Below, piece after piece: positions 35,653 through 46,587 of a stretch of DNA of 64,000 nucleotides (position 1 is the first letter of the stretch; every line of letters begins with the position of its first letter). The notes under the pieces were generated by a model, which was given only the letters and a program-made list of their open reading frames with translations, ran no database searches and was not told where the DNA came from. Made by a program: the position numbers and the translations under genes. Source of the stretch: Vitis vinifera (Eukaryota; Streptophyta; Magnoliopsida; Vitales; Vitaceae); assembly GCF_030704535.1 (NCBI RefSeq), contig NC_081822.1, positions 3,711,001 through 3,775,000 of the forward strand, read 5' to 3'.

Positions 35653-37005
35653 ATGGCTTTGCAGAATATTGGTGCTGGAAACAGGGATGATGCCTTCTAT
35701 AGGTATAAGATGCCCAAAATGATAACCAAGATTGAAGGTCGAGGGAATGGAATCAAGACTAATGTGGTCAACATGGTTGATATTGCAAAGGCCTTGGCTA
35801 GACCTGCATCTTACACAACCAAGTATTTTGGTTGTGAGCTTGGAGCGCAGTCCAAATTTGATGAAAGGACTGGAACTTCCCATGTCAATGGAGCCCATGA
35901 CACTCCAAAGCTTGCTGGGCTTCTTGAAAACTTTATCAAGAAATATGTTCAGTGCTATGGTTGTGGGAACCCTGAAACTGAAATAGTCATTACCAAGACA
36001 CAGATGATTACCCTGAAATGTGCTGCATGTGGGTTTGTTTCAGATGTCGATATGAGGGATAAGCTCACAACATTTATCCTCAAGAATCCTCCTGAGCAAA
36101 AGAAAACATCAAAAGACAAGAAGGCAATGAGAAGGGCTGAGAAGGAGCGGCTCAAGGAAGGGGAGGCTGCTGATGAGGAGCAGAAGAAGCTGAAAAAAGA
36201 GGCTGTGAAGAAAAAGGGCTCTTCAGTTAGTTCCAAGGATGTGACTTCCAAAGTTGCATCAACAAAGAAGACCACCAGTGTATCTGATGAGGATCGTTCC
36301 CCAACTGGTAGCCAGGCTGATGAGAATGAAACAGAACCTGCTGATGAAAGTGATGATGATGTCCAATGGAAAACGGACCCATCTGTGGAGGCAGCTCAGC
36401 AACGAATCAAGGAACAACTGAGTGCTGTTACCGCTGGGATGGTTATGCTGTCTATGGATGAAGAGAAGGCAAAATCAACAAAGAAGTCCCCGAAACATGA
36501 AGAGAAATCTGAGCTCAAGGGAGCCCAAAATGGGACTAAATCAGGTAATAATCAAGAAAGGCTTGTTGATGAAATCAAAGAGTATCTGAAGAAGGGTCCT
36601 TCTGCAGTCAAACTCAAGAACTTTTTGGGATCCCTTTCAGGGACTTCCCAAGAAATCATTGATGCCCTGTTTGAAGCTCTATTTATGGGCATTGGGAAGG
36701 GGCTTGCTAAAGAGGTGGCCAAAAAGAAAACCTACCTGGCAGCAGTCACCCAGGAAGATCGTTCGCAGTCCATTCTGCTGCGTGCTATTGAGTCCTTTTG
36801 TGGGAAATCAAATCCTGAGGCAGTAAAAGAGGTGGGCTTGGTTCTGAAAGCGCTGTATGACAATGATTTGCTGGAGGAAGAGTTCATACTAGAGTGGTAT
36901 AAGCAGGGCTTGGCTGGTGGGAATAAGAACTCTAAGATCTGGAAGAATGTCAAGCCTTTCATTGAATGGCTCCAGAGTGCCGAGTCTGAATCAGAAGAGG
37001 AGTGA
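35653..37005 (+). CDS. eIF5: Eukaryotic translation initiation factor 5 (eIF5)
   Basis: Cytosolic GTPase-activating protein for eIF2 in the 43S/48S initiation complex; it promotes GTP hydrolysis at start-codon recognition and bridges eIF2, eIF1 and eIF3. One uninterrupted coding exon, 450 residues, stop TGA. The N-terminal domain begins MALQNIGAGNRDDAFYRYKM; Arg17 in FYRYKMP corresponds to the arginine finger (Arg15 in yeast and human). A C4 zinc ribbon uses Cys101, Cys104, Cys123 and Cys126. A lysine-rich linker and acidic spacer follow (about residues 145-245). The C-terminal W2-type HEAT domain (about 300-450) ends in acidic-aromatic boxes, NDLLEEEFILEWYKQG and SAESESEEE, which bind eIF2-beta. 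An intronless coding region with a leader intron fits plant eIF5 genes. Confidence 0.98.
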   Translation: MALQNIGAGNRDDAFYRYKMPKMITKIEGRGNGIKTNVVNMVDIAKALARPASYTTKYFGCELGAQSKFDERTGTSHVNGAHDTPKLAGLLENFIKKYVQCYGCGNPETEIVITKTQMITLKCAACGFVSDVDMRDKLTTFILKNPPEQKKTSKDKKAMRRAEKERLKEGEAADEEQKKLKKEAVKKKGSSVSSKDVTSKVASTKKTTSVSDEDRSPTGSQADENETEPADESDDDVQWKTDPSVEAAQQRIKEQLSAVTAGMVMLSMDEEKAKSTKKSPKHEEKSELKGAQNGTKSGNNQERLVDEIKEYLKKGPSAVKLKNFLGSLSGTSQEIIDALFEALFMGIGKGLAKEVAKKKTYLAAVTQEDRSQSILLRAIESFCGKSNPEAVKEVGLVLKALYDNDLLEEEFILEWYKQGLAGGNKNSKIWKNVKPFIEWLQSAESESEEE

Positions 37006-37489
37006 TTCTGGATGCACTTCTCTGCTCAATTGGGCTTGATTTATGCTATATACTGCAGAAGGGTTATAGGCAAGAAATGTTATTATGGCTTGTCATTGTG
37101 ATGAATAATGCTTTTGGAGTGGTGCTGAATGCAGTTGGTTGTTTGCAGTATAAAAGACATAGTAGTAGTGGTAGTTTTGCTACTGTGCTTGTTTCTAGAC
37201 TAAGCTTAAGAATCATAGTCTCTTGCTTAAGAGCTGTGGCTTCTCAAATGCTTTGTTTGTATCGTCATTGGTGCTTTTGGGGTCTGGTGTCTCCCTCCCA
37301 TCCCCCCAAGTGCAGTCTAGACGGTTTGAATGTTTCACCTGTTTAAAGTTTTAATTTCTTGCTTATGAGTTGAATGAACGTGCTATTTCTTTTAATGAGT
37401 GAAAAATGTATTTTAATTGGTTATGACTACTTGTAAAGGTTACAAATTATACAATCCAAACAATGAAAATATCATCATTAGCAGATATG
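37006..37489 (+). other. eIF5 3' UTR and short spacer
   Basis: The first 300-400 bases after the eIF5 stop are T-rich and non-coding, in keeping with a 3' UTR ending near 37390-37440. A copia-like fossil begins shortly after. Confidence 0.5.
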
Positions 37490-38905
37490 TCGAGTGTAAT
37501 GAAGAAGAAAAAGAATGAGATTGTGGTGTTTAAAATGACAACTACAATGTTTCTTCCCTCTATGAAGTAGAAGAACAAATTCGCAAAAGGAAAAATAGAG
37601 AGATACAAAGTAAGATTGGTAACTAAGGGTTACAGACAACAACACGACACTGATTATAATGAGGCATTTGCTCCTATTACTCATTTAGAAACTATAAGAT
37701 TAATCATCTTTTCAGTCATTCAAAATAATTAGAAGATTTTTCAAATGGAAGTGAAATCAACTTTTTTGAATGACCACCTTTAAGAAGTGTATGTGGAACA
37801 ACCCATGGTTTATATGACGAAAGGGTATGAGAACAAAGTTCTAAAATTAAAAAGAATCTTGTATGGAGTAAAACAAGTATAAAAAACATGGAATAGTAGA
37901 ATCGACAAATATTTTCAAGATAATAGTTTTGTTAAATGCCCTTATGAAACATGCTCTCCACGTAAAAGTAAACGAAAAAAAAAAGTGGTATATTACTTGT
38001 TTTTGTATGTGGATGACTTGATCTTCATTGGAAATAACTAATTATATTTGATGACTTCAAAGAAGTAATGACTCGAGGGTTTGAGATGATCGATATTAGT
38101 CTCATGTCATATTGTCTTAACATAGAAGTGAGACAACCTAAAAATGATATTTTTATTTCTCAGGAAGGCTATGTAAAATAAATTCTCAATAAGTTTGACA
38201 TGAATATATGTAATTTGGTGAACACATCAATAGAATGTGGAGTTAATTGGTAAGACATGAAAATGAAAAAAAGTAGATCCAATACAATACAAAAGCTTAG
38301 TCAGAAGCATATGCTATTTGACTTGTACAAGGTTGGATAGTTTTTTTAAAGTTGGACTTATTAGTCATTATATAAAAACACTAATTGTAACTCACATAAT
38401 GACAACAAAACGAATTCTTTATGGTTTATATTATCCTCTTTCTAACAATTTTAAGTTCGTATGGTAATAAGGATTGAGGTGGAGACTTGAATGATCAAAA
38501 GAGTATTATTGGCTTTATGTTTCTTATGGGAGATACCACATTTATTTTGACCTCAAAGAAGCAATCTATTGTGAACTTTTAATATTTGTTTCGGCAACAT
38601 TGTGTTTATGTCATGCAATTTGGCTCAAAAAATTGTTAATTGAGCTTAATTTGCTACAAAAAGGAATTGAAAGTAATCTACATGAATAACAATAATTAGA
38701 TTATAAAAAAAATATAGTTTTTCATGACTAAAGCAAGCACATCGATACAAGATATCATTTCATTAAAGAATTTATTTTAAAGAAAGAATTATAAATAAAA
38801 TTTGCAAAATCTCAAGATCAAATTATAGATATTTTTACCAAACTTTTAACGTTTGAAGATTTTAGAAGGATAAGATGACTCTCGGAGTTATAAATCAAGT
38901 TTAAG
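37490..38905 (+). mobile_element. Ty1/copia pol fossil (RT to RNase H region)
   Basis: Broken fragment of a Ty1/copia retrotransposon in the plus orientation. Recognisable parts in order are the reverse transcriptase block near 37590-37700 (GYRQQHDTDYNEAFAPITH-like), the YVDD-containing block near 38010, and RNase H-like sequence around 38490-38880. It has many breaks, appears old, and leads into an LTR-like segment on its right. No matching left LTR was seen in the window. Confidence 0.8.
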
Positions 38906-38910
38906 AGACA

Positions 38911-39231
38911 TGTTAGAAAGTTATACTTGATTTAAAAGGTTTCTAAAAAATAAAATTAGATTTAGTCCATAAAAGTCAAGGAGAATATTTTATTTTAAAT
39001 GGTTGCTTCAGTTTTTTATATTTGAAGAGTCAAGTGAAAGAATATTTTTATGTTTTGTTATTAAGAATTTCTATTTAGCTAAGTGTGATTATTTATAAAT
39101 AAGGTATTATATAATATTTGAATAAAAGAGTGGTGAAAGACAATAAATTTTTTATTCCCTCTATTTCGAACTAGAAACCTTTAGTTATAGGTTGATTGTC
39201 AATCTCTATTGTCTTGAATATTTAACTTACA
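38911..39231 (+). repeat. Probable 3' LTR of the copia fossil
   Basis: A segment of about 320 bp begins TGTTAGAAAG directly after a purine-rich stretch (aagtttaagagaca) and ends near ttaacttaCA. Its placement right after the RNase H remnant and the internal TATA-like ttataaataagg support an LTR. No second copy is present for comparison, so the exact ends are provisional. Confidence 0.5.
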
Positions 39232-39239
39232 TTACATAA

Positions 39240-40787
39240 TAATTATGACTAAGAAAAATCGATGATAAAATTAATATGATTTCTGTAGTACGTCAAGTAT
39301 TTCCTTGAATTGGAAATTATTATTATTATTTTTATCTTATTTTTTTGAAACCGGAGAATGTGTAGAATTGAATTGCATTTGCTAAAATAAACCTAATTTT
39401 TTATAATCTAATTTAGTTTTAGGACTTTAGGTGAAACAAGAGTATTTATTTTATTAATCTTGTAATAATCAAAATGTGGGGTTAAAGCATACCAACTTGA
39501 GTTCTATAACTCCGAAAATGAGATTCATTCCAAGCCTAGGTATAGACACAATCTGAGTTCTTGATGAGAACTATTATTTAAAATTATGGTAACATCTTCC
39601 ATTGTACAACTATTCTTGCATCAAAAATCAAAGTCGGCTACATGTTTCCTTCATTTAATCTTCTCCTTGATTCGGTGTAAAATACCATGAGTTGGAGGAA
39701 GATTTTTTCAGAGTGTCCATGCAAATTGGAATAAAGAATGTAAAGTATTTATGTATGATATGTATATTTGATTTTTTTTTTATTAAAACAAAAAAAGAAT
39801 ATTAAAAATTACATATTGCCAATTGTTTTGGATTTTTAGAATTTTTTTTATATTAATATTTTTTTAGAAAAAATAATAAATTGAAAACAAAAAGAAAATA
39901 GAAAAAAATTTCATATTGCTTTTATAATTATTAGTAGAAACTCTTTATATTTGTATTTTTGAAAGATTTAGATATTTGGGCCTTATTTTTTGAATGGAAC
40001 ACAATTATTTCAATTTTTGAGTTTTTTATGACGGTAAGAAACAAATGTTGTATATGCCGAAGAATGTTCTGTTTGAATGAGACTCTATCTATTACCAAGG
40101 AGTTTAGAATTCAATAAACAATGCTTTTTGTTCATGAATTGAAGCAGAAACTTAGTGTAATAGCCTAATAGGAGTCCAAGTCCATAAAATGTGCCCTAGG
40201 GAGAATGTCTGTTTTTTGCACTCCCAATGTAATTTTTTTTTTTTTTTTTAAATTGTTCAAATTTATCTTTAATAATTTTTAATAATATCTTTAAAAAATA
40301 AAAAATAAAAAATAAATTGAGATGAGTGGTGCAGTACTGGGTGTGCGACCGGTTCAGTCGCGCCCAAACAAACACTCCCAACAACCCGACACCCTGGACC
40401 AATGCCGACTTGGCACTCCTCCACTGGCTCTGTCTTCTGTCTCTTGTCTACTCAAAGCTCCTCTCTCCCTTCCGATATTCTCTCTTAACTGATTTACTCT
40501 CATCACTTAATGAGCTGCGTCGATTTTAGTCAGTCTTTGGACTCCCTACATTGCGCAACACCATAGGTGGTCATTCCACCAGACTGTCCTACTGAGCGTG
40601 GGGTGTCTGGGATAGAGTGGTAAATTCGGGACATGTTGAAGGGCGTTTGTTTGAGTCCCCGATCCCCACTCCTCCGATTTTGCTGCGCTGCCCGTTTCTC
40701 CGACCCCGAGACGGCACTCCTCTCTCCAACTGCCTTCAAACACTCTATGCTAAATCTCAATCTCGCGTGCTTTCTTTTTAATCTTGT
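39240..40787. other. Intergenic and ARF17 promoter region
   Basis: AT-rich to about 40320 with a poly-T run near 40233-40249. The last 450 bases are more GC-rich and contain pyrimidine-rich leader-like sequence; this is the probable ARF17 promoter and 5' UTR. A single TGTCTC (auxin-response core) falls at 40788-40793 in the leader. No other gene was seen. Confidence 0.5.
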
Positions 40788-40831
40788 TGTCTCTCAGCCA
40801 TCTAGCTTTCCAAAACCCTAACCCTAAAGCA

Positions 40832-43800
40832 ATGTGTCCCCTCCCGGCGACAGAGCTCCGTCCGCTGGATCCATCCATATGGAGAGCCTGCGCCGGGAAA
40901 TCCGTTCACATCCCCGCCGTTCATTCTAGGGTTTATTACTTTCCCCAAGGCCACGTCGAACAAGCCTCTTCCCCTCCCGTCCTCTCCCCTCTAGTCTTCT
41001 CCAAACCTTCTGTCCTCTGTCGTGTTGTCGCCGTTTGGTTCCTCGCGGATCAAGATACGGATGAGGTCTTTGCCAAGATCAGGCTTGAGCCTGTTGGTCG
41101 ATCTTGGGAGTCTGGGACTATGGAACGTAGAAGGGTGGGGGATGGTGATGATGACAAGGAAGATGAAGGGGAGGATAAGGTTATGTCGTTTGTCAAGATT
41201 CTGACTTCGAGCGACGCCAACAATGGCGGTGGTTTCTCGGTGCCGAGGTTTTGCGCGGACTATATATTTCCGCCCTTGAATTTTCAGGCAGATCCGCCGG
41301 TGCAGCATTTGTTGTTCACTGATCTTCGTGGTACGAAGTGGGATTTTCGCCACATTTATCGTGGCACGCCGAGGCGGCATTTGCTCACCACTGGTTGGAG
41401 CAAGTTTGTGAATGATAAAAAATTAGTAGCAGGAGATTCGGTGGTATTTATGAAGAGGAATTCGAACAGCGAACTGTTTATTGGGGTGAGGAGGGACGCG
41501 AGATGGAACAGGAATGGAGAGAGGTGGAGCTTTCGGAGTGCACTGGCGGGTGCTGTGAAAGCGAAGGAGGTTGGGAGCATAGAGGGGTTCTCAAGGAGCA
41601 GCAGTGGTAGGGTTCGGGCGGAGGAAGTGGCGGTGGCTGCAGAATTGGCAGCGCAGGGCATGCCGTTCGAGGTTGTTTACTATCCACGGGTAGGGTCATC
41701 TGACTTTGTGGTGAAGGCGGAGGTGGTGGAGGAAGCGCTGAGTGTCTTCTGGACTGGAGGCATGAGGGTCAAAATGGCGATGGAGACTGAGGATTCATCC
41801 AAAACTTCATTGTTCCAAGGGACAGTTTCGTCTGCTACGGTTATGGATAATGGGCCTTGGAGGGGCTCCCTCTGGCGCATGCTTCAGGTATACTTTGTTC
41901 TGTTTTCCCTGGGTGGAATTTACCATCATCTTATTTGAGCAAGATGATAGGAATAATTGGATTGTTTTTGGTTGTTATTATTCTAAACGTTTAATAGGCG
42001 CTGTTGTGTGACTTGTGTCATGTGTGTAGATACGCTAGTTATACTTATTGTTGGCTAATTAATTAACAAAAGATCGAGGTATAAATGCTTAAGTTCTGCA
42101 GTCTCCTGAAGTTCTTTAATCCTGCAATACGGTGACCTGGTGATCCATTGCAAGCCTCTAAAGGTGACTCCACTTTTCACGGTGCCCTTGATGGCTGGGG
42201 ATTTGCTTCACAGATTTGATCCCTTCCTTGTATCTAGGAATATTTATATCATCATCATCATCATCAAACCATCAGAGTTCTCCATCCTCCTAACATTGTA
42301 TTTTATGTGGGGTGTGTGATAGTCATGCCAATAATATCAGGTATCATCAGATCTTATGTAGTTCAGGTGTTTGAGAGGCCTGCAGGCATTTTCTGGTTCT
42401 GAAGCTTCAGACACCTCTAGAGAATGTGTAGTTATGATGCCAAAACCAATACATAGATAGCCACAAAATCAATGCTTTAAAGATACAAATAACCAGTTTT
42501 GACCCCAAATCATCCAAGCTGTATTGCCTTTATAGCTTCTGTGGAGGTAACAGATTTGGACCTCAGGAAAGATAAAAATTCTAGTGATGATACCTTTATG
42601 GCATCTTAAACCTAGTTTAGATTTTAAGTGGTCTAGATTATGGTCTAGGTTATCTAATCTTATTTTAACACTCATCATATTCCTGTGGTGTCTCGATAAA
42701 TAATTAGTAGATTACCCTTTGGCTTGGCCAGATGGCTTGTGGATGTGCAAGAATAATATGGGAATATATATTTTGATAAAAAGATGTAATGGGGGAGGTT
42801 TATAGCTTTTCTCCTTTGATGTTGCCATGGAGGTATGTTTTGATAATTTTGAAGTCCTATATCATATCAACAGATATTTGATTACTAAGGCTTTTATATC
42901 AATCAAGCCTTTCTAGGAGATTAAGTGTGAGAGACAACACTTGAGGAAACTTATTTCAATTATTCGTGCCATTGAAGTTGTTTGTAAAGTTTTAAAGTTA
43001 ACTCTCATCAAAGTTTAATTTGTTCAATGACCAGAAGTAAACAAGCTGTCCCATGGTTTGTTGATAATGCATTATACATTGGATCATTTCTGATATGATT
43101 GTTCCTTTTTTTGGATAGATGGCTACGTGGCCTTCCTGTTGTTGTTCTTTTAGACGATGTTTGGACTTTGGATGGCTAACTAAATTGAGATTTTTAGATT
43201 CAAAGTAAGAGGAAATGTTTGTAGCCATTCTGTGTTGCATTTTTTGAAAAGCAGGTTTCTTGCTGTATTTTGCCCTTGCTTTTTTTTTTTTTTTTTTTTT
43301 TGGGATTAACAGTTAAAAGCTTATAAGAAGTATATGGTTCTTTGGTTCTAAAGCCAGACAAGGATTTATGTGCCAGTGTTTATCAAAACTGATGATTGTA
43401 AACACAAAGTTGTTATAGATGTATGGAGGATGATGTCAAAGTTGATGGAAAATTGTCACCATGCATACTTTTGTGTCCCTTTTGTTGGCGCCTTTTAATA
43501 TATTTGTTCTTTGCCCATCAAAAAAAGAAAAAAAAAATTGATGGAAAAGTGTAGAAATTTATCAAAAGAATAATGGGGAAATGTTGCTCCTTGGTGAGCA
43601 TATATGAAATGACATCCGTATTTTATTGTTCAAAATAAAAACTTAATAAATACCAATAGAATAGGGAAATGCAATGCAATAATGAAAAGCATTTAAATTT
43701 ACAAGTGAAATTTGGTACTTCTATTTCTATCAAATAGGATTTCATTCATCCTTGAAATCTTCATCTCTGCCTTCTCCATGCTTCCTTAGTCAAAGGACTA

Positions 43801-46460
43801 AGGACCACTCCATGTGAGGATCTTTTGGACATGTGGCACATGAGCAATTACATTTCCTCTCTCTCTCTCTCTCCCTCCTTTTTCCTTTTTTCTGGTTTTG
43901 GGGGGAAAATGTGCACACAAAGCTCACTAGAAATGAGCTGCATAAGTTATATGGTTTTACTTTTGGATGCTTGGTAGTTTTATTGGCTATTTTTGGTCTG
44001 AGTGGTATATGTAAAACATTCACATGTTTTTGAGGTTCTAGCAATATTGCTTTCAGATTCTGAAGGTGAGTAAATTGTTGTTTGGCACTCCTGTGTATGT
44101 TCTGTGTTATTTGATGTGCCCTTTTTTGATTGGCACTGTTAATATCAGTTTTGTTTGCCTATCAAAAAACAATTAAAATAAAAAAAATTCTGAATAATAA
44201 ACCAAATCCTTCATTTTTTAACCGAAGGATATCCTGTTGTTCTCTCCCTTTATAAGTTTGGAAGAAATACTGCAAAAATGTTCTATTATGAAATTTTAGA
44301 AAAAATTTTCACATGTTGCACAACGTACCAATATTTTGGAAGTTTGAATCGTGAAGAAGTTAGAATGAAATAAAATAAGGGCAGTGGCTGTTGGAATATT
44401 ATATGACATATTGTTATATGTTATATTTGTTGGGTGTCACCTACGAAGTTCTGAAATTGTGAGTAAAGAAATTTAAACAAAATAATTATGATGGTGCATT
44501 TGTCACACACACAGACATGTGTCAAATGCACATAACAGATTTCTGTGTCCTTATACTGTCTGTTTCTTTCTTTCTTTCTTTTCTCTTTTCTTCTTTTCCT
44601 TTTTTTTTTTTTTTTTAAGAAAAAAATGGTTTGCTACATTAGACTTCCCATCTTGTGTTGTATCTTTGTTCATTGTGTGTGCTCTGTAGACTTGGAGTTA
44701 CTTACAAGACACAAAAATGAGAAGCCTGATTGTAACCTTTTTCTCTGGTAGATGCTTTTCCCTTTTCTGTTGTTATTCCTGTTTTTAATTGTAGCATTTC
44801 TAATTTGAAGCAATTCTCATTCCTCTCTAGTCTTTCATTCCTCGATTAAAATCTGTTTCTGAAACAATATATGCTGGTGAATCATTATGAAGCAATGCTT
44901 TTTTTTTTATATATATATATCATTATGTAGCAATGTTACATTCTGTACTCTTCTTTAAGAATTGATTTTTTAAACTCGAAATAGAGCATTGGTGTTTGAT
45001 TGTTTATTTTCATTTTTATTTATTTTTAATAACTCTTTAACTCACATGTTAGATTTCCGGAGAGCAAGATCCCTTTGCAATAGATGTTACAATTCAGAGG
45101 ATAAGCATGGGGGTGATCAGTTAAATTTTGCCAGGAGAAGGCATGTAGCTGGCTGCACAAGTGTAAAAAATTTGCATTTGGCTAGTTACCCACTCAGTTG
45201 AGGCATTATTGGTTTGCATCATAAACACCTTGTGCCAATGTGAGCCTGGTGTCTACTTGAACTATAGAAAGATACAATACATATCTTGAGGCTTGGCTCA
45301 AGTGGTAAGGGATTGTGGTGGAGTTGTGGGAGGTTCCAAGTTTGAGTGGGAAAAAAACCGAAATAAATATAATGACTTGTGGAAATAGGATAGCAGAGGA
45401 GGAGATTCATTTTCTGGAGGAAAATGTTGGGATTTGGGATTTAGCCTTTAGGGATGGTTGTAGCAACCATGATTAGTAGCACCTGCTGCCAACAAACTTT
45501 TTTTTTTATTTTGATAGGTAATAAAAAAAATAAAAATAATGGCCCATGCAGGTCTCACCAACATACTATGTGTTGTCTAATTTCAATCAAAAACAGAAGA
45601 GATTTGACTGATAAAGCACATTGTTGATGTTTTTCAAGGTGCTACATGATTAACTTGGCAATTTATAAGACTTTAGCATTTTTCCCCCCTTTATAGTTGT
45701 GAAATTGTGGTGGAATATAAATCTGTATATAGTTTGTTTTAAAGCTGTAAGAAGTATTATGATGAAAATTTGATACCATTTCCTATATATCCTACTTCTG
45801 TTCCCTTGTTTCTCCCTAATTGTCTGACCTGAAGGTTTGCTTGTTCTTGATCTCTATGTCAAGGTTACATGGGATGAACCTGAAGTTCTGCAGAATGTGA
45901 TGAGAGTGAGTCCTTGGCAAGTTGAATTGGTTATGCCCACACCACCATTTCATACCACACCACCCCCAGCAAAGAGATTCAGAATTGCTCAAAGTCCAGA
46001 GCTACCAAGTGATGGAGAGGGAGAAATCTTCTTTCCTATGGCTGATACAGTGATGGGAATCTTGAACCCCTCATTGTTGAATCATAACACTTTTCCTGCT
46101 GGCATGCAGGGAGCCAGGCAAGATTCTTTCTATGTATCCAGTTTATCCAACTTAACAAGCGAAAATACCCATCAGATGTGCACCATCAATTCACTGGATG
46201 ACATGGCAACAAAGTTGAACACTGTGTCTACTGAGCTGAACATAGGCAGTTCACTGTCTGACAACTTATCACCAGATAGCCAGGGCAGTGTGCATTTCTT
46301 TGGTACCAAACCTGTTGGAAATCAGGATGGCAACTCCTCAACAAAAGTTGGTATTCATTCATTTCAGTTGTTTGGCAAGGTCATTCATATAAAGCAGCCT
46401 GTTGAAGGTAATTGCAGCGCTGATGGTTGCACAGAAGATGGTAGTAAAAAAATACAATGA
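40832..46460 (+). CDS. ARF17: Auxin response factor, ARF17 type (ARF10/16/17 clade)
   Basis: Nuclear B3 transcription factor of the miR160-regulated repressor-type ARF clade, which binds auxin response elements. Exon 1 is 40832-41887 and exon 2 is 45864-46460; the junction [13 protein letters not shown] is conserved in ARFs. As read, the product has 550 residues. The N-terminus ([20 protein letters not shown]) and dimerisation region precede a B3 domain at about 119-221 ([20 protein letters not shown] to ELFIGVRR). An Auxin_resp domain spans about 262-335 ([20 protein letters not shown]). There is no C-terminal PB1 domain, as in ARF17. The start ATG 40832 gives the expected MCPLP-type N-terminus. 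A run of seven A at 46446-46452 puts a stop right after it. In another frame the sequence continues with a conserved-looking VNNSLDLSLTYSYTKLLDGF tail to a stop at 46587. The 4.0-kb intron holds LINE and SINE insertions. Confidence 0.93.
43453..43537 (+). mobile_element. Short LINE tail with 11-bp TSD in ARF17 intron
   Basis: An 85-bp insertion ends GCCCATCAAAAAAAG plus an A-rich tail and is bracketed by TTGATGGAAAA at 43442-43452 and 43538-43548. It contains the 3'-end block tttgttggcgccttttaata typical of the local L1 tails. Confidence 0.8.
44065..44186 (+). mobile_element. Short LINE tail with 8-bp TSD in ARF17 intron
   Basis: A 122-bp insertion ends TTGCCTATCAAAAAAC with an A-rich tail, flanked by ATTCTGAA at 44057-44064 and 44187-44194. 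It shares the GCCTATCAAAA 3' signature with the other tails. Confidence 0.65.
45288..45430 (+). mobile_element. tRNA-derived SINE in ARF17 intron
   Basis: RNA polymerase III-type internal promoter: A box TGGCTCAAGTGGT at 45294-45306 and B box-like GGTTCCAAGTT at 45332-45342, spaced as in tRNA-derived SINEs. The 3' boundary is unclear. A T-rich stretch with ttttgataggtaa at about 45499-45525 looks like the reversed tail of another LINE or SINE. Confidence 0.6.
46100..46120 (+). promoter_or_regulatory. miR160 target site in ARF17 exon 2
   Basis: This 21-nt site (starting TGGCATGCAGGGAGCC and ending AGGCA) pairs with conserved plant miR160 at every position, with one G:U wobble at target base 7. 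It encodes AGMQGARQ, the usual position in ARF10/16/17 mRNAs. AGO1 cleavage here is expected to restrain ARF17 transcripts. The microRNA sequence is recalled, not searched. Confidence 0.95.
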
Positions 46461-46587
46461 AGCTAACTGTGTCAACAACTCACTAGATCTTTCTTTGACG
46501 TACTCTTATACAAAGCTGCTTGATGGGTTTGATGTCCACCAAATATCCTCATCTTTTCAAGTGGATGTGTCTATTTTATGCAGATAA

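Noticed and set aside
40788-40793. Auxin-response core TGTCTC in the ARF17 leader
   Set aside because: A single six-base match is expected by chance every couple of kilobases on two strands; no composite or paired site was seen.
41022-41880. Antisense and out-of-frame open frames over ARF17 exon 1
   Set aside because: The region is a GC-rich coding exon; the ARF frame explains it.
43855-43873. CT-rich microsatellite in the ARF17 intron
   Set aside because: A short simple repeat of ordinary length with no further structure.
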